Notes: generated by a model from the sequence alone, not told the origin. A DNA stretch of 46,010 nucleotides from Burkholderia paludis (GCF_000732615.1 NZ_JPGL01000078.1:1-46010); one strand, 5' to 3'. Positions 13,782 through 23,370 are shown, numbered from the stretch's first letter. A program made the numbers and translations.

Positions 13782-15698
13782 TCAGATCTCGATCTTCGTG
13801 CCGAGTTCGACGACCCGGTTCGCCGGAATCGAGAAGAAATCGGTCGGCTTCGCAGCGTTCTGGTGCATCCATGCGAACACGCGCTCGCGCCAGATCGACA
13901 TGCCGGGCAGGTGCGTCGGCACGACCGTTTCGCGCGCGAGGAAGAACGACGTATCCATCAGTTCGAACGTCATGTCGTGCGAGCGGCCGAATTCCTCAAG
14001 CACGGCCTTCACGTCCGGCGTCTCGTTGAAGCCGTATTCGGCCTTGACGATGTAAAGCCCGCCGCCCGCATCGCGCGAGGTCTGGCGCTTGTCGTCGCGC
14101 ACATAGGGAATGTCGCGCGTGACGAACGTCAGGAAAATGGTCCGCTCGTGCAGCACCTTGTTGTGCTTCAGGTTGTGCAGCAGGCTCACCGGTACGAGCT
14201 TGTCGTTGCCGGTCAGATAGATCGCGGTGCCCGACACGCGATGTGGCGGATGCGCGAGCAGGCCCTGCAGGAACGGCTCGAGCGGAATCCCGTCGGCCGC
14301 CGTGCGTTCCTTGACGATGTGACGCCCCTTGTACCAGGTCATCAGCAGGAAGAACAGCAGCGCACCGATGCCGAGCGGCAGCCAGCCGCCCTGCGCGACC
14401 TTCAGCAGGTTCGCCCCGAAGAAGCCGAGATCGACCGCGAGGAACACGGCGATGATCGCGCCCACCAGCAGGCGGTTCCAGTTCCACACCTTCACCATCA
14501 CGACCGCCGCCAGCACGGTCGTGATCACCATCGTCGCCGTCACCGCGATGCCGTACGCGGCCGCGAGGTTGTCCGAGCTCTTGAAGCCGACCACGATGCA
14601 GAGGATCACGAACAGCAGCAGCCAGTTCACGACCGGCACGTAGATCTGGCCGATCGCGAGCTCCGACGTATGCAGCACCTTCATGCGCGGCACATACCCG
14701 AGCTGGATGGCCTGCGACGTCAGCGAATACGCGCCCGAGATCACCGCCTGCGACGCGATCACGGTCGCGACCGTCGACAGCACGACGAGCGGCAGCAGCC
14801 CCCAGTCCGGCGCGAGCAGGAAGAACGGGTTCTCGATCGCCTTCGGATTCTGGATCAGCAGCGCGCCCTGGCCGAAGTAGTTCAGCACCAGCGACGGCAT
14901 CACGAGCCCGTATGCGGCGAGCCGGATCGGCTTCGCGCCGAAGTGGCCCATGTCCGCATAGAGCGCTTCCGCGCCCGTCAGCACCAGCACGACCGAGCCG
15001 AGCACGACGTAGGCCTGCAGCACGTGCTCCGACATGAACGACGCGGCGTAATACGGGTTGATCGCGGCGATGATGCCCGGCACGCGCGCGATGTGGTACA
15101 CGCCGAGCGCGGCGATCACGATGAACCACAGCACCATGATCGGGCCGAACAGCTTGCCGACCAGCGCGGTGCCGTGCCGCTGGATCCAGAACAGCGCGAT
15201 CAGGATCACGATCGTGATCGGCATCACGAGGTGGGACAGGTGAGGCGTCGCGATCTCGAGGCCTTCGACGGCCGACATCACCGAGATCGCCGGCGTGATC
15301 ACCGCGTCCCCGTAGAACATGCAGGCGCCGAAGATCCCGAGCGCCATCAGCGCCCCCGCGACGCGGCTCTTCGAGTCGAGCGGCCGCAACGACAGCGCCA
15401 TCAGCGCGAGCACGCCGCCTTCGCCGTTGTTGTCCGCCCGCATCACGAACAGCAGGTACTTGATGCCGACCACCAGGATGATCGCCCAGAACAACAGCGA
15501 GATCACGCCGAGAATCGAACCTTCGGTGAGCGGAATGCCGTGTGAGGGGCTGAACGCCTCCTTCAGCGAATAGAGCGGGCTGGTGCCGATGTCGCCGAAC
15601 ACGACGCCGATGGCTGCTATCGCTAGCGCCCGCATCGAGTGCTGTTGCGTCGAATGCGGCGCGTGTGCGGCGTCGGTCGCTTGGATCGTGTCGTTCAT
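13782..15698 (-). CDS. kup: Low-affinity potassium transporter Kup
   Basis: An inner-membrane K+ uptake protein (KUP/HAK/KT family) of 638 residues, the usual length. The signature start of the family is clear (AIGVVFGDIGTSPLYSLKEAF), followed by RADNNGEGGVLALMALSL and about twelve hydrophobic segments through about residue 460. A soluble C-terminal domain carries the conserved motifs HNLKHNKVLHERTIFLTF and MDTSFFLARE. ATG 15698 is the first plausible start. A TAGAAT hexamer at 15746-15741 on the minus strand is a likely -10, giving a leader of about 36 nt. It is convergent with the terpene synthase. Confidence 0.97.
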   Translation of the reverse strand: MNDTIQATDAAHAPHSTQQHSMRALAIAAIGVVFGDIGTSPLYSLKEAFSPSHGIPLTEGSILGVISLLFWAIILVVGIKYLLFVMRADNNGEGGVLALMALSLRPLDSKSRVAGALMALGIFGACMFYGDAVITPAISVMSAVEGLEIATPHLSHLVMPITIVILIALFWIQRHGTALVGKLFGPIMVLWFIVIAALGVYHIARVPGIIAAINPYYAASFMSEHVLQAYVVLGSVVLVLTGAEALYADMGHFGAKPIRLAAYGLVMPSLVLNYFGQGALLIQNPKAIENPFFLLAPDWGLLPLVVLSTVATVIASQAVISGAYSLTSQAIQLGYVPRMKVLHTSELAIGQIYVPVVNWLLLFVILCIVVGFKSSDNLAAAYGIAVTATMVITTVLAAVVMVKVWNWNRLLVGAIIAVFLAVDLGFFGANLLKVAQGGWLPLGIGALLFFLLMTWYKGRHIVKERTAADGIPLEPFLQGLLAHPPHRVSGTAIYLTGNDKLVPVSLLHNLKHNKVLHERTIFLTFVTRDIPYVRDDKRQTSRDAGGGLYIVKAEYGFNETPDVKAVLEEFGRSHDMTFELMDTSFFLARETVVPTHLPGMSIWRERVFAWMHQNAAKPTDFFSIPANRVVELGTKIEI

Positions 15699-15894
15699 AG
15701 AAGCGTAATAATCGGGTCCGGGTCGGACAAAACGAGCGCTATTCTACTCGCGCCCCCGTGAAACACCGCCCTGCGCTGTTGCCGTGGAACCACGCGATCC
15801 ACGCTGCGCATGCAATCGGGCGCGAGCTGTGGCAGGGCTGCCATCATAGCCGGGGCGCCGCCGTCTGCCTATCGGATCCACGGCACTCCAAATG

Positions 15895-15922
15895 AAAAAC
15901 GGCGCCGCAAGCGGCGCCGTTC
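15895..15922 (-). terminator. Rho-independent terminator downstream of the phosphoribosyltransferase gene
   Basis: On the minus strand the arms GCGGCGCCGTT and AACGGCGCCGC (15898-15908 with 15911-15921) form an 11-bp stem with a minimal loop, followed by TTTTT at 15899-15895. It ends the purA unit. Confidence 0.9.
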
Positions 15923-15950
15923 CGGGCATGTCTTCGATCCGGCCGGACGC

Positions 15951-16547
15951 TTAAGCGCCCGAACCGTCGCGCTGCGCGCGACCGCGCTTGATCCATGCCT
16001 CCAGATTGTGCGGACGCACCGTGTCCCACTCCTCGAACGGCTGATGAATCCACGGATTCGTCGGCAGATACTGGGTGTGATAGTCGGGCTTGACCTTCGA
16101 GCACCCCTTGTACCAGAGCACCGCCGAACGCACGGCCGTCACGGCCGGATAGCGCTCCTTCAGATGCTCCTGCACACGCGCGAGCGTGACGCCCGAATCG
16201 ACGAGATCGTCGACCAGCAGCACGTTGCCGCCCAGGTTGCCGCGCGTCATCGTGATGTACTGCGCGATGTCGAGATCGCCCTGCTCCGTGCCGGCCGCTT
16301 CGCGGTACGAACTCGTCGCGAGGATCGCCAGCGGCACGTCGTAGATACGCGACAGTTGATCGCCGACACGCAAGCCGCCGCGCGCGAGGCACAGGATCTG
16401 GTCGAACTTCCAGCCCGATGCATGCACCTGGAGCGCGAGCAGTTCGATCAGACGGTGATACTCGTCCCAGCCTACCCACAGATTCTTGTCGTCGTTGCGC
16501 GGATCGGTCATCAAGTCTGCCGCCGTCATCGTGATTTGCTGCGTCAT
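15951..16547 (-). CDS. Purine phosphoribosyltransferase (xanthine/guanine type, COG2236-like)
   Basis: A 198-residue type I phosphoribosyltransferase that would attach PRPP to a purine base for salvage. The PRPP-binding loop VLLVDDLVDSGVTLARV is clear, preceded by the pyrophosphate-side loop LCLARGGLRVGDQLS. It resembles Gpt-like xanthine/hypoxanthine enzymes, but the base specificity cannot be read from sequence. It begins 6 bp after the purA stop on the same strand, consistent with a purine salvage and synthesis operon. A strong terminator follows. Confidence 0.88.
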   Translation of the reverse strand: MTQQITMTAADLMTDPRNDDKNLWVGWDEYHRLIELLALQVHASGWKFDQILCLARGGLRVGDQLSRIYDVPLAILATSSYREAAGTEQGDLDIAQYITMTRGNLGGNVLLVDDLVDSGVTLARVQEHLKERYPAVTAVRSAVLWYKGCSKVKPDYHTQYLPTNPWIHQPFEEWDTVRPHNLEAWIKRGRAQRDGSGA

Positions 16548-16553
16548 CTGGGG

Positions 16554-17900
16554 TTACACCTTGAACGGATGGCGGAGCAGGATCGTCTCGTCGCGGTCCG
16601 GGCCCGTCGACACCATGTCTACCGGCACGCCAGCCACTTCCTGAACGCGGGTCAGGTAAGCCTGCGCGTTCGCGGGCAGTGCTTCCCACGTCTTGATGCC
16701 GACCGTGCTTTCCTTCCAGCCGACGAACGTTTCGTATACCGGCTCGCAACGGGCCACGTCGGCCGCACCGCGCGGCAGGATGTCCGCATCCTTGCCGTCG
16801 ATCTTGTAGCCGACGCACAGCTTGACTTCATCGAGGCCGTCGAGCACGTCGAGCTTCGTCATGCACAGGCCCGACACGCCGTTGATCTGGATCGAGCGGC
16901 GCAGCGCGGCCGCGTCGAGCCAGCCGGTGCGGCGCGGACGGCCGGTGACCGAGCCGAATTCCTTGCCGACGTTGGCGAGCGTGACGCCGACCTGGTCCTG
17001 ACGTTGCGGATTGTCCGCATCGTACAGTTCGCTCGGGAACGGGCCCGAGCCGACGCGCGTGCAATACGCCTTCGTGATCCCGAGGATGTAGTTGAGCTTC
17101 TGCGGACCGACGCCCGCGCCGGCCGACGCCGCGCCAGCAACGCAGTTGCTCGACGTGACGAACGGATAGGTGCCGTGATCGATGTCGAGCAGCGTGCCCT
17201 GCGCGCCTTCGAACAGCAGGTTCTGGCCCGCATTGTTCGCGTCGTACAGGCGGCGCGACACGTCGGCCACCATCGGCTTCAGGCGGTCGGCATAGCCGAG
17301 CATCGTGTCGAGCGTGGCCTGGAAATCGACGGCCGTGCCGCCCAGGTACTGGGTCAGCACGAAGTTGTGGAAATCGAGGTTTTCGCGCAGGCGGTCGGCG
17401 AAGGTCTTCGCGTCGAACAGGTCCTGCACGCGCAGCGCGCGGCGGCCAACCTTGTCTTCGTACGCGGGGCCGATGCCGCGGCCCGTCGTGCCGATCTTGC
17501 CCGCGCCCTTGCGCGCTTCGCGCGCCTGGTCGATCGCGATGTGATACGGCAGGATCAGCGTCGTCGCTTCGGAAATAAACAGGCGGTCGCGTACGTTCAC
17601 GCCGGCCTCTTCCAGCTCGCCGATTTCCTTGAACAGTGCTTCGGGGGACAGGACGACGCCGTTGCCGATGTAGCAGGCGACGCCTTCACGCATGATGCCC
17701 GACGGAATGAGGCGCAAGATCGTTTTCTTGCCGCCGATGATGAGGGTGTGGCCGGCGTTGTGACCGCCCTGGAAACGCACGACGCCCTGAGCGTGGTCCG
17801 TCAGCCAGTCGACGATCTTGCCCTTGCCTTCATCACCCCATTGCGTTCCCACGACGACGACGTTGCGCCCGGGAGTCACGTTCACTGCGCTGGCAGACAT
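16554..17900 (-). CDS. purA: Adenylosuccinate synthetase
   Basis: Joins IMP and aspartate using GTP to give adenylosuccinate, the committed step to AMP. The 448-residue protein has the P-loop-like GTQWGDEGKGKIVDWLT (catalytic Asp), GGHNAGHT (catalytic His), the IMP loop TTGRGIGPAYEDK and STGPDRDE near the C-terminus. Length agrees with the family plus a few extra N-terminal residues. A TAGAAT -10-like hexamer lies at 17933-17928 on the minus strand, about 28 nt before the start, so a promoter inside the purA-hisZ gap is likely. Confidence 0.97.
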   Translation of the reverse strand: MSASAVNVTPGRNVVVVGTQWGDEGKGKIVDWLTDHAQGVVRFQGGHNAGHTLIIGGKKTILRLIPSGIMREGVACYIGNGVVLSPEALFKEIGELEEAGVNVRDRLFISEATTLILPYHIAIDQAREARKGAGKIGTTGRGIGPAYEDKVGRRALRVQDLFDAKTFADRLRENLDFHNFVLTQYLGGTAVDFQATLDTMLGYADRLKPMVADVSRRLYDANNAGQNLLFEGAQGTLLDIDHGTYPFVTSSNCVAGAASAGAGVGPQKLNYILGITKAYCTRVGSGPFPSELYDADNPQRQDQVGVTLANVGKEFGSVTGRPRRTGWLDAAALRRSIQINGVSGLCMTKLDVLDGLDEVKLCVGYKIDGKDADILPRGAADVARCEPVYETFVGWKESTVGIKTWEALPANAQAYLTRVQEVAGVPVDMVSTGPDRDETILLRHPFKV

Positions 17901-18013
17901 GTTGATTCGTTAGCTGGTTAAAAACGTATTCTACCTATGTTCGCGGGCGATTCCGAATTTTTCCGTTTCGCTTCAACGATATGCACGCCGAAGCACACGC
18001 CGCGAACGCCTGT

Positions 18014-19162
18014 TTATCGGGGTTCGACCACCCATGTGCCCTGACGCTCGACGAGCGAACGGTCGCATGCGAATTCGTCGAGCACGTGGTCATGGCCGGG
18101 CAGCGCCTGAATCACGACTTCGCCCGCATCGCGCAGCGCCGCAACGGCCGCGCTCAGCGCGTCGTCCTGCGCCCACGGCGCGAGAATCGCCGTGCCGCGC
18201 GCCTCGACCGGCGAAATCCGCGCGAGTTCGCGCAGGTCGAGCGAGAAGCCCGTGGCCGGACGGGCCCGGCCGTAGGCCTGACCGACGTGGTCGTAACGGC
18301 CGCCGCGCGCGATCGCGTTCGGCACGCCGTCGATGTAGGCGCTGAACATCGCGCCGCTGTGATACGCGTAGCCGCGCAAATCGCCGAGATCGATCGCGAC
18401 CTCGACACCCTTCGCCTGCGCGGCGAGTTGCGCCAGATCGTCGAGCGCCCGCGTGATTTCGGGCAGCACCGGCAACCGCGCACGCGCCTCGGCGAGCACG
18501 CTCGCGTCGCCGTAGAGATGCGGCAGCGCGCGCAGCGCGGCGCGCGTGTCGGCGCCGAGATCGTCGGTGAGTTCGTTCAGCAGCGGCACGTCCTTGCCTG
18601 ACAGCGCGTCGTACAGCGACTCGCCGCGCTCGGCGGCCTGTGCGTCGCGCCCCAGCAGCGCCGCCAGCACGCCCGCATGCCCGAGGTCGAGACGGACGTT
18701 CGACAGGCCCGCGAGATGCAGCGCATCGAGCATCAGCTGCTGGATCTCGAGATCGGCTTCCAGCCCGGCATGCCCGTAGATTTCGGCGCCGATCTGGATC
18801 TGCTCGCGCGTCGCGTGCAGCCCGCGCGGGCGCGTATGCATCACGTGGCCCGCGTAGCAGAGCCGCGTCACGCCCTGGCGGTTCAACAGGTGCGCGTCGA
18901 TTCGCGCGACCTGCGGCGTGATGTCCGCGCGCAGGCCCAGCGTACGCCCCGACAACTGGTCGACCAGCTTGAAGGTGCGCAGGCGCAGATCGGCGCCGCC
19001 GCTAGTCAGCAGCGACTCGAGATACTCGAGCAGCGGCGGCATCACCATTTCGTAGCCGTACGAACGGAAGCGGTCGAGCAGCCTGCGGCGCAGCTCCTCG
19101 ATCTTGCGCGCTTCCGACGGCAGTACGTCGGCGATATTCTCGGGAAGTAACCAGGTCGACAT
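18014..19162 (-). CDS. hisZ: ATP phosphoribosyltransferase regulatory subunit HisZ
   Basis: A catalytically inactive histidyl-tRNA synthetase paralogue that forms a complex with short HisG and confers histidine feedback control on the first step of histidine synthesis. The start is the ATG at 19162-19160 (MSTWLLPENIADVLPSEARK, 382 residues). The frame is open 12 codons further, but homologous sequence begins here. The class II synthetase fold is recognisable (GYEMVMPPLLEYLESLL, LRADITPQVARIDA, RLCYAGHV), but the catalytic HisRS motifs seen in hisS of this window are degraded. Its location next to purA and hfl genes matches other betaproteobacteria. Confidence 0.94.
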   Translation of the reverse strand: MSTWLLPENIADVLPSEARKIEELRRRLLDRFRSYGYEMVMPPLLEYLESLLTSGGADLRLRTFKLVDQLSGRTLGLRADITPQVARIDAHLLNRQGVTRLCYAGHVMHTRPRGLHATREQIQIGAEIYGHAGLEADLEIQQLMLDALHLAGLSNVRLDLGHAGVLAALLGRDAQAAERGESLYDALSGKDVPLLNELTDDLGADTRAALRALPHLYGDASVLAEARARLPVLPEITRALDDLAQLAAQAKGVEVAIDLGDLRGYAYHSGAMFSAYIDGVPNAIARGGRYDHVGQAYGRARPATGFSLDLRELARISPVEARGTAILAPWAQDDALSAAVAALRDAGEVVIQALPGHDHVLDEFACDRSLVERQGTWVVEPR

Positions 19163-19274
19163 CGGTACGGTCCTACGACGGGAAACGGCGCGCGACACGC
19201 GCGCCGCGATGTGAATCGGAAATTCTGGATCGGGCGGACAAACGGCGGGTGCGCCGTCTGGATCGAGCCCCAGG

Positions 19275-19466
19275 TCAGGTGGCGAGCAGCAGCAGCACGA
19301 GCCCGAGCACCATCACGATCAGCCCGCCGATCCGGATATGATGCGGCGGCCGCTCGGCTATTCTACGAAACGTGTCGCGCCAGGCGACGGGAAACACGAA
19401 GGGGAATGCACCCTCGATGATCAGCATCAGCGCTACTGCGAGCAACAACGAGCCAGCCAGGTCCAT
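19275..19466 (-). CDS. DUF2065 small membrane protein
   Basis: A 63-residue protein with two hydrophobic segments (LLLAVALMLIIEGAFPFVFP and IGGLIVMVLGLVLLLLAT) joined by a basic loop (WRDTFRRIAERPPHHIR). This is the typical DUF2065 arrangement, and these genes are routinely found just downstream of hflC, as here (36 bp gap). Its function is unknown. The position suggests a link to HflKC/FtsH, which is inference from context only. Confidence 0.88.
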   Translation of the reverse strand: MDLAGSLLLAVALMLIIEGAFPFVFPVAWRDTFRRIAERPPHHIRIGGLIVMVLGLVLLLLAT

Positions 19467-19502
19467 GCGAGCGACGGCGCCGCTCGACGCGGCGCCCCAA
19501 GG

Positions 19503-20402
19503 TCAATGTTTGCGGGGAGCAGGCGCCGCCGGTGCGGCACCGCCCGTCGGGCTGCGCATGAAGCGGAAGAACTCGCTGTCGGGGTCGACGACGATGATGT
19601 CGTTGCGCTTGAACGTGTTCCGGTAGGCCTGCAGGCTCGCGTAGAACTGATAGAACTGCGGATCGCGGCCGAACGCATCGGCGGCGATCGTCGCGGCCTT
19701 GGCGTCGCCCTCGCCCTTGATCGTCTGCGCGGACTTGTACGCGTTCGCGAGCACGGCCTGCTGTTCGCGCTCGGCGTCGGCCTTGATCTGCTCGACGTCG
19801 GCATCGCCTTGCGCACGCTCCTGCGCCGCCTGATCGCGCAGCGCGCCGATCATCCGCTGGTAGACGGCGTCCGTCTGCGCGGCCGGCAGATCGACCCGCG
19901 TCAGCTGGACGTCGACCACGTCGACGCCGAAACCGGACGCCTTCGCCTTCACGTCGTCGCGGGCCGCATCGGCGATCGCACGCTGGCCGCCGAGAGCGTC
20001 GTCGAGCGCGCGCGCGCCGAACGCATCGCCGAGCGCACTCTTCAGCGCGCCAGCCAGGCGATCGGTGGCAGCCGCCGGATCGCCGCCCGTCGCCGTGAAA
20101 TACTTCACCGGATCGCTGATCCGGTACTTCACCGCGTAGGCAACGAGCAGGTCGTGCTTGTCCTGCGTGGCCAGTTGCAGCGGATCGGACGACTCGAGCG
20201 ATTGCAGGCGCGTGTCGATCAGCGTGGCCGTCTGCAGCGGCGGCGGCAGTTTGAAATGAATGCCGGGGCCTGCCAGCTCGGGCTGCGCGCCGTCGCGCCC
20301 CGACAGCACGGCCGTATGGCGCGGATCGACGGTGATGATCGTCGAGGACGCCGCGAAAGCGACGATCACGATTGCGACGACGAGCGCAATGATTCGGTTC
20401 AT
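19503..20402 (-). CDS. hflC: FtsH protease modulator HflC
   Basis: An SPFH/prohibitin-family inner-membrane protein of 299 residues that assembles with HflK around FtsH and modulates membrane-protein degradation. A single N-terminal transmembrane anchor (IIALVVAIVIVAFAASSTII) is followed by the band-7 domain (VDPRHTAVLSGRDG ... PGIHFKLPPPLQTATLID) and a helical region rich in Glu/Ala/Lys (QAAQERAQGDADVEQIKADA). The short tail is Pro/Ala-rich. It starts at ATG 20402, 15 bp after hflK, so translation is probably coupled. Confidence 0.96.
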   Translation of the reverse strand: MNRIIALVVAIVIVAFAASSTIITVDPRHTAVLSGRDGAQPELAGPGIHFKLPPPLQTATLIDTRLQSLESSDPLQLATQDKHDLLVAYAVKYRISDPVKYFTATGGDPAAATDRLAGALKSALGDAFGARALDDALGGQRAIADAARDDVKAKASGFGVDVVDVQLTRVDLPAAQTDAVYQRMIGALRDQAAQERAQGDADVEQIKADAEREQQAVLANAYKSAQTIKGEGDAKAATIAADAFGRDPQFYQFYASLQAYRNTFKRNDIIVVDPDSEFFRFMRSPTGGAAPAAPAPRKH

Positions 20403-20417
20403 GTTCTGCGCTCCCCG

Positions 20418-21758
20418 TTACTTCAGATCGTCTTCACGCGACCGGCTGCGAAACCCGTCGCGCGATCGCAGCATGTCATTGCCCGATGCCGCCGCGGCCG
20501 ACGCCGCACTCGCGGGAGCGGCTGCGGCCGGCGCGACGGCCGCCGGTGCCGACGCCGCATCGGGCGCGGACGCGCCGGGAGACGCCGCGGCACTTTGTCG
20601 CCCCTGCTCGACGAGCTTGTCGAGCGGCAGATACACGACGCTGTTACCGCCCTTGTTGCCGACGAACACCTTCGTCGCGTTCGAATAGATTTCCTGCATC
20701 GTCTCGAGGTACATCCGCTCGCGGATCACCGCCGGCGCCTTCGAGTACTGCGCGTAGACCTGCTTGAAGCGGTCGGCATCGCCCTCGGCTTCCGTGACCA
20801 CGCGATCGGCATAGGCCTTCGCTTCGTCGACGAGCTTCGCGGCATCGCCCTGCGCCTTCGGCAGCAGGTCGTTCGCGTACGCCTGCGCGGCGCGCTTCGC
20901 GGCCTCGCGCTCGTCGCGCGCCTTCGCAACCTCGCCGTAGGCGGCCTGGGTCTGCTCGGGCGCCGCCACGCTCTGCATCGTGACGGCCGTCACCTCGAGC
21001 CCCGACTGGTAGCGATCCAGATCGCGCTGGATCGCGGCGGAAAGCTGCCCGCGCAGTGCGTCGCGGTCCTGGTTCAGCACGTCGGCCGCGCTGCGCGTAC
21101 CGACGATCGCACGCACCGCCGCCTGGGCGGCCTGCGAGACGCTGCGCTCGGGATCGACGCTACGGAACAGGTAGTCGGTCGCGGACCGGATCCGGTACTG
21201 GACGATGAAGCGCACATCCACGATATCCGCATCGCGCGTCAGCATCGCCGCTTCCTTCACGTTCGCGAGGCGCACGACGTTGTTGCGGCCGATCTCGATC
21301 GAGCGGACCTGCGACGTGTCGACGATCTCGTGCGACGCGAACGGATACGGCGCGCGCCAGTGGACACCCTGGCCGACCGTGCCCGACAGCTTGCCGAGCT
21401 GCAGCACGACGCCGGTCTGGCCGTCCTGCACGACGAACAGCCCGCTGCCCGCGTAGACCGCGACCAGCACGCCGATCACGATGCCGACGCCGACCCGCGC
21501 CGCGCGCCCGTTGTCGGGACGGAAGCCGTTGCCGCCCTTGCCGCCGAAAAGGCCATTCAGGCGCCGGTTGAAATTGCGCCACATCTCGTCGAGATCGGGC
21601 GGACCATCGCCGTCGCCGCCTTGCGGACGTTTCGATTCGTTCGCACGGGGACGGGATCCGTCTTTGCCATTGCCTTCGCCGCGTCCCCAACGGGGATCAT
21701 TGATCGACAGCAAGGCGCGCATCCGCCGCCAGGTACTCCGCTCGTTGTATTCGTTCAC
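20418..21758 (-). CDS. hflK: FtsH protease modulator HflK
   Basis: The partner of HflC, 446 residues. It has a soluble, charged and Gly-rich N-terminus, a transmembrane segment (VGVGIVIGVLVAVYAGSGLF, about 111-130), then the SPFH domain (QDGQTGVVLQLGKLSGTVGQG). A long helical stretch follows (EVAKARDEREAAKRAAQAYA) and then an Ala/Pro/Ser-rich tail. The start in this frame is GTG (21758-21756), with no ATG upstream before the preceding stop. It lies 47 bp after hflX. Confidence 0.96.
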   Translation of the reverse strand: MNEYNERSTWRRMRALLSINDPRWGRGEGNGKDGSRPRANESKRPQGGDGDGPPDLDEMWRNFNRRLNGLFGGKGGNGFRPDNGRAARVGVGIVIGVLVAVYAGSGLFVVQDGQTGVVLQLGKLSGTVGQGVHWRAPYPFASHEIVDTSQVRSIEIGRNNVVRLANVKEAAMLTRDADIVDVRFIVQYRIRSATDYLFRSVDPERSVSQAAQAAVRAIVGTRSAADVLNQDRDALRGQLSAAIQRDLDRYQSGLEVTAVTMQSVAAPEQTQAAYGEVAKARDEREAAKRAAQAYANDLLPKAQGDAAKLVDEAKAYADRVVTEAEGDADRFKQVYAQYSKAPAVIRERMYLETMQEIYSNATKVFVGNKGGNSVVYLPLDKLVEQGRQSAAASPGASAPDAASAPAAVAPAAAAPASAASAAAASGNDMLRSRDGFRSRSREDDLK

Positions 21759-21805
21759 CAGAGTTTGTTCACCAGATTAGACGCCGGCGAACCGGCCGGG
21801 ACCGG

Positions 21806-22999
21806 TTAGCGCCCGTGTTCGGAAATCGTGTGGTCTTCGTGTGGTTCAGCGGGTACGCCGTCGAGCGCGCCGTCGTCGGACGACGTCGCGCCGGAAAGGT
21901 GTTCCGCGGAGGCGATTTCGGCGATGGCGGCACGCAACGCGTCAAGACCCTGACCGGTGCGCGCGCTCAAAAAGACGCGCGAAATATTACCATACTCGTC
22001 CCGCTCGACCGCGTCGCCGCGGGCCGCCAGTTCGGGCACGGCGTCGATCTTGTTGAATACCAGCACCTGCCGGATGGTGTCCGCGCCGATCTCGTGCAAC
22101 ACGCCGTTGACCTGCTCGATCTGCTCGAGCCTGACCGCGCTCGACGCATCGACCACGTGCAGCAGCAGATCCGCGTGGATCGTTTCCTCGAGGGTCGCGC
22201 GAAACGCGGCGACGAGCTGGTGAGGCAACTCGCGGATGAACCCCACGGTATCCGACACGACGATCTGGCCGACCTCGTCGCCGAGGTACACGCGCCGCGA
22301 CGTCGTATCGAGCGTTGCGAACAGCTGGTCGGCCGCGTAGGCCTGCGCTTTCGTCAGCGCATTGAACAGCGTCGACTTGCCCGCGTTCGTATAGCCGACG
22401 AGCGACACCGACATCGTGCCGCTGCGCGCGCGCTGCCGGCGCTGCGTGCTGTGTTGCCGGCGCAGCCGGTCGAGCCGCGACTTCAGCATCTTGATGCGCT
22501 CGCCGATCAGCCGGCGGTCGGTTTCGAGCTGGGTTTCGCCGGGGCCGCGCAGGCCGATACCGCCCTTTTGCCGTTCGAGGTGGGTCCACGCGCGAATGAG
22601 CCGCGTCGACAGGTATTGCAGCTGCGCGAGCTCGACCTGCAGCTTGCCTTCGTGGCTGCGGGCGCGCTGCGCGAAGATGTCGAGGATGAGGCTCGTACGA
22701 TCGATCACGCGCCTGTTAAGTGCCTGCTCCAGATTGCGTTGCTGGGCCGGCGCCAGTGCGTGGTTGAAAATGACGATTTCGACGTTGTGCGCGTCGCAGG
22801 CAAGCCGTAGTTCCTCGGCTTTGCCACTGCCGATGAACATCTTGGCATCGGGACTGGAGCGACGACCCGTGAGGGTGACGGCGGGACGGGCCCCCGCGCT
22901 GGAGGCGAGAAGACTGAGTTCTTCAAGACTGGCTTCGAAATCGGTCTTGCCGAAATCGATGCCGACGAGCGCTGCGTTGATCAAATTATCGGGTGTCAA
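21806..22999 (-). CDS. hflX: GTPase HflX (ribosome-dissociating)
   Basis: A ribosome-associated GTPase that splits stalled or heat-stressed 70S ribosomes. The 397-residue frame has the HflX N-terminal domain (KMFIGSGKAEEL, FNHALAPAQQRNLE), a coiled linker (GGIGLRGPGETQLETDRR) and a G domain with G1 GYTNAGKST, G3 DTVGF and G4 NKID. The C-terminal tail is acidic. No ATG start is available. The frame begins with TTG at 22999, and a second TTG at 22984 (L6, followed by INAALVGIDF) is an equally possible start. It follows hfq by 57 bp in the classic hfq-hflX-hflK-hflC order. Confidence 0.95.
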   Translation of the reverse strand: MTPDNLINAALVGIDFGKTDFEASLEELSLLASSAGARPAVTLTGRRSSPDAKMFIGSGKAEELRLACDAHNVEIVIFNHALAPAQQRNLEQALNRRVIDRTSLILDIFAQRARSHEGKLQVELAQLQYLSTRLIRAWTHLERQKGGIGLRGPGETQLETDRRLIGERIKMLKSRLDRLRRQHSTQRRQRARSGTMSVSLVGYTNAGKSTLFNALTKAQAYAADQLFATLDTTSRRVYLGDEVGQIVVSDTVGFIRELPHQLVAAFRATLEETIHADLLLHVVDASSAVRLEQIEQVNGVLHEIGADTIRQVLVFNKIDAVPELAARGDAVERDEYGNISRVFLSARTGQGLDALRAAIAEIASAEHLSGATSSDDGALDGVPAEPHEDHTISEHGR

Positions 23000-23056
23000 G
23001 ATAAGGCGGCTGGCATCGGTCGCTCGCGGCGACCGGATGCCGGCCGCTGCAATGGG

Positions 23057-23296
23057 TTAGGACGAGGCTTCCGCGTCCGGGTGGAAATTCACCGGGCGCG
23101 CCGGCACGACCGTCGAGATGGCGTGCTTGTAGACCATCTGGGTCACCGTATTACGGAGCAACACGACGTACTGGTCGAACGATTCAATGTTCCCTTGAAG
23201 CTTGATGCCGTTGACGAGGTAGATCGAAACGGGAACGTGCTCTTTGCGCAGTGCGTTCAAAAACGGGTCTTGTAACAATTGCCCTTTGTTGCTCAT
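23057..23296 (-). CDS. hfq: RNA chaperone Hfq
   Basis: A hexameric Sm-like RNA chaperone for small-RNA regulation, 79 residues. Sm1 ([20 protein letters not shown]) and Sm2 ([11 protein letters not shown]) motifs are complete, including the family-typical Q, F, D and KH positions. The start is set at ATG 23296 because GGAG lies 6 nt upstream; the frame is open four codons further (MEYA), but that start has no ribosome site. A TATAGT hexamer on the minus strand at 23376-23371 is a likely -10, suggesting an hfq promoter in the gap after der. Confidence 0.97.
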
Positions 23297-23370
23297 GGCG
23301 TACTCCATCTTTTTTTGCAGGTTGATCTGGATTGGCGGCGAAGAAAAAGAGATCCGGCGCCAATCGCTAC

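Noticed and set aside
15744..15929. A 61-codon minus-strand frame between kup and the phosphoribosyltransferase gene
   Set aside because: It begins in the terminator stem, has no ribosome site and no recognisable features.
19338..21809. An 823-codon plus-strand open frame opposite hflC/hflK, and similar ones opposite rluD/pgeF, dinG, kup, purA, rodZ/rlmN, rlmD, rpoS, recR and dnaX
   Set aside because: All mirror real genes on the other strand, share the same Arg/Ala/His-rich composition and lack ribosome sites or recognisable motifs.
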